This document shows, in pieces, positions 15,377 through 20,900 of a stretch of DNA of 20,900 bases. The position numbers were made by a program, and so were the translations under genes. The stretch is taken from contig DADO01000130.1 in NCBI GenBank assembly GCA_002509325.1, forward strand, positions 21,768 through 42,667. Direction: 5' to 3'. The stretch comes from Methanosarcina sp. UBA402. Its GTDB lineage: Archaea; Halobacteriota; Methanosarcinia; Methanosarcinales; Methanosarcinaceae. Below the pieces are notes generated by a model that did no database searches, was not told the origin of the DNA, and saw only the letters and a list, made by a program, of their open reading frames with translations. How positions within the stretch are numbered: the first letter of the stretch is position 1; each line of letters starts with the position of its first letter.

Positions 15377-18300
15377 GATCACAGAGTCCGAAATAGAAAA
15401 ATTCGCCATCGAACTCCTTGAACGCCAGGGGTACCAGTACATCTACGCCCCGGACATTGCCCCGGATAGCGACACTCCTGAAAGGGACAGGTTTGAGGAT
15501 GTGCTGTTGTTAGAACGCCTGCGAAAAGCAGTTGGCAGGATCAATCCCGGCATTCCGGCAGATGCAAGGGAAGACGCTATCAGGCAGGTTCGGCGCCTGA
15601 ACTCTCCTGAACTGATCTCCAACAACGAGGCGTTTCACAGGATGCTTACTGAGGGTGTAAACGTAAGCTACCGGAAAGACGGAGCAGACAGGGGCGATCT
15701 GGTCTGGCTGGTTGATTTTAACGATCCTGAAAATAATGATTTCCTTGTTGCCAATCAATTCACTGTTGTTGAGAACGATGTGAACAAACGTCCTGATATC
15801 ATTCTTTTTGTAAACGGTCTGCCTCTTGTGGTTATTGAACTCAAGAACCCTGCTGATGAGAACGCAACCGTAAGATCTGCATTCAGGCAGCTGCAGACCT
15901 ATAAACAGATTATCCCGTCTTTATTTGCATACAATGGTTTTATGGTCATCTCAGATGGCCTGGAAGCCAGGTCAGGCTCCCTTTCCGCCGGATTCACCCG
16001 GTTTATGGCATGGAAAAGTTCGGATGGCAGGGGTGAAGCTTCACCACTCATTGGACAACTCGAAACACTCATTAAAGGGATGCTTGAAAAAACCACTCTC
16101 CTGGATATTCTCCGGCACTTCATCGTATTTGAAAAATCAAAAAAAGAAGACTCGGCAACAGGTATCATTACTATTCAAACCGTAAAGAAGCTCGCTTCAT
16201 ATCATCAGTACTATGCAGTTAACCGGGCGGTGGAATCGACACTCAGAGCATCGGGGTATGCTGCAAAGGAAAACTGGGAAACTTTAGGTGTATACCGTGA
16301 AAGTCCCGAAAGTTATGGTCTTCCGGGGGTGAAAAAACAGCCTGTTGGGGACCGGAAAGGCGGTGTCATCTGGCACACCCAGGGAAGTGGCAAATCCCTT
16401 ACCATGGTATTCTATACAGGAAAAATCGTGCTGGCAATGGACAATCCCACCCTGGTGGTGATCACTGACAGGAACGATCTTGATGACCAGCTTTTTGACA
16501 CCTTTGCCGGTTCAAAGCAACTCCTGAGGCAGGAACCTGTGCAGGCAGAGAATAGGGACCATTTGAAACAACTATTAAACGTTGCATCCGGTGGAATCGT
16601 ATTTACCACCATCCAGAAATTCCAGCCTGAAGAAGGCAACGTTTACCCGAAACTCTCAGACCGAAAAAACATCATTGTCATAGCTGACGAAGCACACCGG
16701 ACACAATACGGCTTCAAGGCAAAAAATGTCGACGTCAAAGATAAGCAAGGAAACGTGATAGGCAAAAAAATCGTTTATGGTTTTGCGAAATACACACGCG
16801 ATGCCCTGCCCAATGCCACCTTCCTTGGTTTTACCGGTACGCCGATAGAAAAAACAGACGTGAACACGCCTTTTGTTTTTGGCAATTATGTTGATATCTA
16901 TGATATATCACAATCTGTCGAGGATGGCGCCACAGTAAAGATATATTATGAGAGCAGGCTGGCAAAAGTCATTCTCAGCAATGAAGGAAAAAAACTTGTC
17001 GAAGAACTGGATGAAGAGCTGGACAAAGAAGACCTTGCAGAAACCCAGAAAATCAAAGCGAAATGGACCCAACTGGAAGCCCTGATAGGCAGTGAGGCCC
17101 GGATAGAACAGATTGCTCAGGATATTGTAACTCACTTCGAACAAAGACAGGAAGTGTTCGAAGGCAAAGGGATGATCGTTACAATGTCACGAAGGATAGC
17201 TGCCGACCTGTATGATGAAATTACTAAGATAAAACCGGAATGGCACAGTGATGACCTCCGAAAAGGTGCTATCAAGGTCGTCATGACCTCAGCATCTTCC
17301 GACGGCCCCAAAATATCGAAACATCATACCACAAAAGATCAAAGAAGAGCTTTAGCAGAACGAATGAAAGACCCGGAAGACGAACTGAAACTGGTAATTG
17401 TCCGGGATATGTGGCTTACAGGTTTTGATGTTCCGTGTCTTCACACGATGTACATCGATAAGCCAATGAAAGGTCATACCCTCATGCAGGCGATCGCACG
17501 GGTAAACCGTGTATATAAAGACAAGCCCGGCAGCCTGATTGTTGATTATCTGGGAATAGCTTCCGACTTAAAAGAAGCTTTATCTTTCTACTCTGACAGC
17601 GGAGGGAAGGGCGATCCTGCTGTACTTCAGGAAAAAGCAGTTCAGCTAATGCTTGAGAAACTGGAAATCGTATCACAGATGTTCTATGGATTTACCTTTG
17701 ATGATTACTTTGAAGCGGATACATCCAGAAAGCTTTCAATCATACTTGAAGCAGAAGAACATATCCTGGGTCTTGAAAATGGCAAAAAAAGGTACATTGA
17801 TGAAGTAACTGCTTTATCAAAGGCATTTTCCCTTGCTATCCCGCACGAACATGCAATGAATGTAAAGGACGAAATCTCGTTCTATCAGGCAGTAAAAGCC
17901 AGACTTGTTAAATTTGACAGTACCGGAACAGGTAAAACAGACGAGGAAATTGAAACTGCGATCAGGCAGGTTATTGATAAGGCACTTGTTACCGAACAGG
18001 TGATAGACGTATTTGATGCAGCCGGAATTAAAAAACCGGATATTTCGATATTATCAGAGGATTTCCTTTTAGAAGTTAGGAATATGGAACACAAAAATCT
18101 GGCTCTGGAGGTTCTGAAAAAGTTGCTCAATGATGAAATAAGAGCTCGCACAAAGAAGAACCTTATTCAGAGCAGGTCACTAATGGAAATGCTGGAAAAT
18201 TCTATCGTGAAATATCATAATAAGGTATTAACTGCGGCTGAGGTCATTGAGGAATTAATTAAACTTAGTAAAGAAATCAAACGGATGGACAAAGAGCCCC

Positions 18301-18602
18301 AGGAAATGGGCTTGTCTGAATTTGAATATGCTTTTTACACAGCAATTGCAGATAATGAAAGTGCTAGGGAAGTAATGCAAAAAGAGAAATTACGGGAATT
18401 AGCCGTTGTTTTATTTGAAAAGGTAAAACAAAACGCATCCATTGACTGGACAATTAAAGAAAGCGTCAGGGCCAAATTAAAAGTAATTGTAAAAAGGACA
18501 TTAAGGCAATATGGTTATCCACCAGATATGCAAGCACTGGCTACAGAAACAGTGCTTAAGCAGGCGGAATTAATTGCAGATGAAATAACAAAGGGTGTTT
18601 AA
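15363..18602 (+). CDS. hsdR: Type I restriction enzyme endonuclease subunit HsdR
   Basis: This 1,079-residue subunit provides ATP-dependent DNA translocation and cleavage. The N-terminal PD-(D/E)XK nuclease is visible as RPDIILFVNG followed by VVIELKN (about residues 142-161). Superfamily 2 helicase motifs follow in order: Walker A HTQGSGKSLT (about 337), DEAHRTQYG (about 440), FTGTPIE (about 490) and motif VI QAIARVNRVY (about 708). The C-terminal ~300 residues form the helical subunit-binding region. I start it at the ATG at 15363 (MATTKITESE); the frame is open for 51 more codons upstream, but those lie inside rhuM. The gene is intact and full length, so the operon appears capable of restriction. 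It ends 22 bp before a transposed segment. Confidence 0.95.
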   Translation: MATTKITESEIEKFAIELLERQGYQYIYAPDIAPDSDTPERDRFEDVLLLERLRKAVGRINPGIPADAREDAIRQVRRLNSPELISNNEAFHRMLTEGVNVSYRKDGADRGDLVWLVDFNDPENNDFLVANQFTVVENDVNKRPDIILFVNGLPLVVIELKNPADENATVRSAFRQLQTYKQIIPSLFAYNGFMVISDGLEARSGSLSAGFTRFMAWKSSDGRGEASPLIGQLETLIKGMLEKTTLLDILRHFIVFEKSKKEDSATGIITIQTVKKLASYHQYYAVNRAVESTLRASGYAAKENWETLGVYRESPESYGLPGVKKQPVGDRKGGVIWHTQGSGKSLTMVFYTGKIVLAMDNPTLVVITDRNDLDDQLFDTFAGSKQLLRQEPVQAENRDHLKQLLNVASGGIVFTTIQKFQPEEGNVYPKLSDRKNIIVIADEAHRTQYGFKAKNVDVKDKQGNVIGKKIVYGFAKYTRDALPNATFLGFTGTPIEKTDVNTPFVFGNYVDIYDISQSVEDGATVKIYYESRLAKVILSNEGKKLVEELDEELDKEDLAETQKIKAKWTQLEALIGSEARIEQIAQDIVTHFEQRQEVFEGKGMIVTMSRRIAADLYDEITKIKPEWHSDDLRKGAIKVVMTSASSDGPKISKHHTTKDQRRALAERMKDPEDELKLVIVRDMWLTGFDVPCLHTMYIDKPMKGHTLMQAIARVNRVYKDKPGSLIVDYLGIASDLKEALSFYSDSGGKGDPAVLQEKAVQLMLEKLEIVSQMFYGFTFDDYFEADTSRKLSIILEAEEHILGLENGKKRYIDEVTALSKAFSLAIPHEHAMNVKDEISFYQAVKARLVKFDSTGTGKTDEEIETAIRQVIDKALVTEQVIDVFDAAGIKKPDISILSEDFLLEVRNMEHKNLALEVLKKLLNDEIRARTKKNLIQSRSLMEMLENSIVKYHNKVLTAAEVIEELIKLSKEIKRMDKEPQEMGLSEFEYAFYTAIADNESAREVMQKEKLRELAVVLFEKVKQNASIDWTIKESVRAKLKVIVKRTLRQYGYPPDMQALATETVLKQAELIADEITKGV

Positions 18603-18610
18603 TCTATCAA

Positions 18611-18624
18611 GATATTTTAGTGCG
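18611..18624. repeat. Left 14-bp target-site duplication
   Basis: GATATTTTAGTGCG at this position is repeated exactly at 20642-20655. The two copies abut the inverted termini of the intervening segment on the outside, as expected for a target-site duplication. Confidence 0.8.
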
Positions 18625-18822
18625 GGGATATAGGTAACTCAAAAAAAGTGTACGTTACTGTAAGATATTCACAGTACAGGCTTGTAGAAAATTGCCTAAC
18701 AAAAATAGTTTTTTCTATAAAGTCAAATTAATAAAAGGTCTATTCTTTTCCACGATCTATGCACGACCATATTTTTTTTAAATTGCTTTAACGAAAAACT
18801 GTTATCTATTTATCAAGGTTAC

Positions 18823-18856
18823 TATTCAAGAGTAAATTGAACTTTACTCTTGAATA
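18823..18856. repeat. Perfect 14-bp hairpin with 6-nt loop
   Basis: TATTCAAGAGTAAA and TTTACTCTTGAATA are perfect reverse complements separated by TTGAAC. The structure lies in the otherwise gene-free stretch 18641-18970 of the element. It could be a transcription terminator-like fold or a protein-binding palindrome; nothing else supports a role. Confidence 0.7.
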
Positions 18857-18976
18857 TTCATGAAAATTCAAAATAATAAACTCTATAATTTTCTCTAATT
18901 TTAATCTTTTTTCCACTTATCTGTAACTAAAATGCTTGATATACCAGCTATAATAATTGCCATTAGTATAGTCTCC

Positions 18977-19021
18977 AAGTACTACCAATACTATCAACCT
19001 GTTAAGTACTACCAATACTAT
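18977..19021 (+). repeat. 18-bp direct repeat, 27-bp period, in frame
   Basis: AAGTACTACCAATACTAT occurs at 18977-18994 and 19004-19021. The 27-bp period is nine codons, and in the frame of the following ORF it reads STTNTINLLSTTNTIYTY. This suggests the repeat was once coding. Confidence 0.75.
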
Positions 19022-19046
19022 CTATACGTATCCAGATGTATCTTAT

Positions 19047-19586
19047 ATGGATTCTGATAGTGATGGATGGGGAGTTGGTTATAATGTGGCTACATTACAT
19101 GAAGCAACTTCATCTGACCCCGATGAATATATGAAGATTGCAGCTCGAAGTGAAGCTGTAGGCTCATATTATGCAGACGGATACATGTTCACATATTTTT
19201 TTGCTCCAGACACAGGTAATGCAATCGTAGGTGTTGATTTCGATTGGTGTGGAGGTTGCCTCTATCCTGACGATTGTTCTATAGACTTTGTTCTGTGGGA
19301 ACTTATATGGGTGGGACCACAAGAGGTCCAATGGGTTAAGATTAGTGAAGATGAAGATGCAGTCAGCTTAACTGGCCTTACGGCCACTGGTGGCCCTTAT
19401 GACGCCAGTGCAAGTTGCTCAACGTATTTGGACTATGATGCTGTATTATATTGCTTCGCTCTGGAAGCTCACACAAAAGGAAGTTCTCTTGTTCCTTTTT
19501 CACCTGCTTCTGGCGCTGACTTTGGATTCCCTGCAATTGGCGGGACCCCTCGAGTAACATGGCATCAAGGAAAGGTGATTTACTAA
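19047..19586 (+). CDS. Hypothetical secreted-like protein, probably 5'-truncated
   Basis: The 179-residue frame from ATG 19047 is rich in Asp, Ser, Gly, aromatic residues and cysteine (DFDWCGGCLYPDDCSIDF near residue 68), typical of an extracellular beta-rich domain. It has no signal peptide. The frame stays open upstream to 18972 with plausible protein (STTNTI repeat, then YTYPDVSYM) but no start codon. The ATG at 18932 in another frame opens a short hydrophobic peptide (MLDIPAIIIAISIV) that could be the lost signal sequence separated by a frameshift. I do not recognise the family. It sits inside the inverted-repeat element. Confidence 0.45.
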   Translation: MDSDSDGWGVGYNVATLHEATSSDPDEYMKIAARSEAVGSYYADGYMFTYFFAPDTGNAIVGVDFDWCGGCLYPDDCSIDFVLWELIWVGPQEVQWVKISEDEDAVSLTGLTATGGPYDASASCSTYLDYDAVLYCFALEAHTKGSSLVPFSPASGADFGFPAIGGTPRVTWHQGKVIY

Positions 19587-19620
19587 TTTTTCAATTTTAA
19601 GTGTAATTCTTACGAGAATA

Positions 19621-19710
19621 ACTAGTGTCGCGTCAACAGCAAAATATCGTATAAAATCTGTTACAACGATTCAGGATTTGTCAATCTTTGATGATTGACG
19701 CGACACTAGT
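19621..19710. mobile_element. 90-bp MITE-like foldback element
   Basis: ACTAGTGTCGCGTCAA at 19621-19636 and TTGACGCGACACTAGT at 19695-19710 are perfect 16-bp inverted repeats. If the element proper begins GTGTCGCGTCAA, each end abuts a TA, the target duplicated by IS630/Tc1-type transposases, a remnant of which lies at 10530-11011. A further hairpin GTCAATC-TTTGAT-GATTGAC sits just inside the right end (19680-19699). It has no coding capacity. Confidence 0.7.
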
Positions 19711-19715
19711 ACTGT

Positions 19716-19804
19716 GATTCCGAAGTAGGCTCATAAAACTTGAGGTTTAGATCTATTCAATGACCATGGATTTTCTTAATAGATAAGGAATTCACTTTGG
19801 AATC
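19716..19804. repeat. Imperfect 11-bp inverted repeat
   Basis: GATTCCGAAGT (19716-19726) and ACTTTGGAATC (19794-19804) are reverse complements with one mismatch, 67 bp apart, directly right of the foldback element. It may be part of another decayed element or coincidence. Confidence 0.4.
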
Positions 19805-19873
19805 GAAGCACTAGTTAATTGCTTAAAGGACAGGCCAAAGAGGTAAGTTTTAAATTTTGGGATTGGATCACCG

Positions 19874-19978
19874 TCAATTCTTTTTTGATTTACAAATTAT
19901 TTTCAAGAACAATATTATAAATATAAGAAACAACAGCAGAGTAAGCATAAACAGTATTTCTGAGACCCCAATGATCAT
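19874..19978 (-). CDS. Small hydrophobic membrane peptide, 34 aa
   Basis: On the minus strand an ATG at 19978 opens 34 codons that begin MIIGVSEILFMLTLLLFLIF, giving one strongly hydrophobic segment, and end in a basic tail, KSKKN. GTGAGGT lies 7 nt before the ATG, a strong archaeal ribosome binding site. A TATA-like CTATATAT (read TATATAG on this strand) lies about 45-55 bp upstream, leaving room for a start site and short leader. This promoter plus RBS plus membrane-span layout makes it better supported than its length suggests. The form is like single-span toxic or signalling peptides, but function is not inferable. Confidence 0.45.
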   Translation of the reverse strand: MIIGVSEILFMLTLLLFLIFIILFLKIICKSKKN

Positions 19979-20020
19979 CTTGAATACCTCACTTTTCTGA
20001 ATCTTGAGTTGATTTTTGAC

Positions 20021-20031
20021 CGTCTATATAT
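20021..20031 (-). promoter_or_regulatory. Candidate TATA box for the 34-aa peptide gene
   Basis: CGTCTATATATTTC lies about 45 bp upstream of the small ORF's ATG on the minus strand, at a spacing that would allow a start site near 19997 ahead of the GAGG ribosome binding site. Confidence 0.35.
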
Positions 20032-20072
20032 TTCTACACAATACTATAAATTTGTTTTCTTGTAACTTCGAC

Positions 20073-20203
20073 AGAGCTTATCCGAAAAGTAGCTACCTAC
20101 TATAACTTTTAAATATTCAATATTCAAAACCGGAATGGATGCTCTGATATTATAGATCTATGTGACTTTTCAACATGCATTACTGACTTTTCGGATAGGC
20201 TCT
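20073..20203. mobile_element. 131-bp MITE-like foldback element
   Basis: AGAGCTTATCCGAAAAGT (20073-20090) and ACTTTTCGGATAGGCTCT (20186-20203) are inverted repeats matching at 17 of 18 positions. The interior has no coding capacity. The termini resemble IS5-like ends in general character, but I cannot identify a target duplication in the immediate flanks. Confidence 0.65.
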
Positions 20204-20625
20204 TAGTGCAGATTCTAGCGATGAACGTAAAATTAAAAATCATTAAACTTTTAACCGATTACAATCCTTGTAATAATGCATTAGGGTTGAAGTCCTTAGA
20301 TATCGAATGTTAATTTTGATTCGAGACTGATTTCTTCTTGAGAATTCAAATTTTTCAATCAAGAAATGCAAGAATAACTATATTTTGGAACCGAGTTTAT
20401 TAAAAAGATTAGGAATTAGAATTTTCTATTTTAAGTAAAATTAACAGCCATTTTAGATGGAACAGTTTTTTAAAACTCCTATCGTGTAGAAATACTATAG
20501 GTGTTTATAAAAATCCGACGTTTTTATACAACAAGTTAATATAAATGTGGTTATTTTTTGTTAAGGCAATTTTTGAAAATTTAGCGGTTGTGCAAATTCC
20601 TTACACAAATGCGTACAAAAAATTC
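20204..20625. other. AT-rich right part of the element, no supported gene
   Basis: This stretch holds only short frames. One of 30 codons from ATG 20221 to TAA 20313 (MNVKLKIIKLLTDYNP start) looks protein-like, and a piece reading YILEPSLLKRLGIRIF in another frame follows near 20380. These may be scraps of a decayed gene. I do not recognise it. Confidence 0.3.
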
Positions 20626-20641
20626 GAGTTACCTATATCCC

Positions 20642-20655
20642 GATATTTTAGTGCG
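20642..20655. repeat. Right 14-bp target-site duplication
   Basis: This is an exact second copy of GATATTTTAGTGCG, directly outside the right inverted terminus. Its last bases continue into the tRNA-like sequence, so this side preserves the uninterrupted original target. Confidence 0.8.
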
Positions 20656-20671
20656 AGGGGTAGGATTCGAA
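20652..20671 (-). other. tRNA 3'-end fragment, probable attachment site
   Basis: On the minus strand this reads TTCGAATCCTACCCCTCGCA, which has the form of a tRNA 3' end: T loop TTCGAAT, T-stem 3' strand CCTAC, acceptor 3' strand CCCTCGC and discriminator A. The sequence upstream of it (higher coordinates) does not supply the T-stem 5' strand or any tRNA body. A lone 3' end is the usual scar of integration into a tRNA gene. By geometry, the integrated DNA would lie to the right, beyond the window, and the hsdR side would be older flank. Confidence 0.55.
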
Positions 20672-20900
20672 CTTTAGTTTTCCTTTATATACTAACTACC
20701 CTAATTTTTAAATTTCTTAAATGATACAAATAATTAAAACAATAGAATAAAAATAGGTCGTGCGCTATTAGTTAGTTGATGATATTTCTAAAACGCTTTT
20801 AGTGGCGCATCGTACTTTTTTTGCAATTCAGTAAGGTTAATAGGCATAGTTGATACACGGAACCTAAGGCATTTCTAGCACTGGAAAATAAATCATAAAA
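20672..20900. other. AT-rich right edge with one short minus-strand frame
   Basis: I see no full gene here. On the minus strand an ATG at 20847 opens MPINLTELQKKYDAPLKAF and ends at a TAG (20790-20788); reading past the TAG would add about 18 codons. It may be the beginning of a truncated gene. Nothing else is supported. Confidence 0.25.

Larger units (their letters stand above)
18625..20641. mobile_element. 2.0-kb element with inverted termini, no transposase
   Basis: The left end GGGATATAGGTAACTC (18625-18640) is matched perfectly in inverted orientation by GAGTTACCTATATCCC (20626-20641). Imperfect similarity continues inward to GTGTACG at the left versus CGTAC at the right, about 30 bp in total. 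Both ends abut a perfect 14-bp direct repeat. This is the anatomy of a transposed unit, yet no transposase frame longer than a few dozen codons is present. It may be a non-autonomous element moved in trans or a decayed insertion sequence that has itself received smaller insertions. Internal cargo is a truncated secreted-like ORF, a small membrane peptide gene and two foldback elements. Confidence 0.75.

Overview
The window looks like a chromosomal segment of a methanogenic archaeon of the Methanosarcina type. Signs of this are a long-form archaeal HisG, an archaeal-type methionine adenosyltransferase, a type II archaeal methionine aminopeptidase, a tRNA-Tyr with C1-G72 and an intron at position 37/38, GAGG-type ribosome binding sites, TATA-like boxes, and long AT-rich spacers full of minisatellites. 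The species is an inference from general familiarity; no search was run.

Left part (1-10226) is ordinary chromosome. Three histidine genes, hisG-hisA-hisB, lie on the minus strand. Divergent from them is the methionine adenosyltransferase gene. Next come tRNA-Tyr (44-nt intron) and tRNA-Asp, a long M24 metallopeptidase with an unexplained ~200-residue N-terminal extension, the methionine aminopeptidase gene, a secreted Asn-rich protein and a DUF1805/YunC-like protein. The spacers carry four separate tandem arrays (21, 28, ~20 and 24 bp units); the 24-bp array is in codon register (KPENKKKI).

Middle (10227-11309) is a decay zone. It holds a 39-residue helix-turn-helix-like fragment on the minus strand, a frameshifted IS630-type transposase remnant, and a small ORF whose start lies in a fresh 20-bp tandem duplication.

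Right part (11310-18602) is a complete type I restriction-modification operon: hsdM, a 44-aa ORF, hsdS, a vestigial ORF, a rhuM-family gene and hsdR. The junctions are tight (ATGA and TTGA overlaps, and a 14-bp overlap between rhuM and hsdR). HsdM and HsdS would form the methyltransferase and HsdR adds ATP-driven translocation and cleavage. The RhuM-like protein and the 44-aa ORF are non-canonical members. hsdS is a compositional mosaic, with AT-rich recognition domains between GC-richer conserved spacers.

Distal end (18603-20900): directly after hsdR is a 2,017-bp segment (18625-20641) bounded by a perfect 16-bp inverted repeat and flanked by a perfect 14-bp direct repeat. This is the signature of a transposed element, but it has no recognisable transposase. 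It carries a 5'-truncated secreted-like ORF, a 34-aa hydrophobic peptide gene with its own promoter and RBS, and two MITE-like foldback elements. It interrupts a 20-nt sequence matching a tRNA 3' end on the minus strand, which looks like an att-site fragment and suggests a further integrated element to the right of the window.
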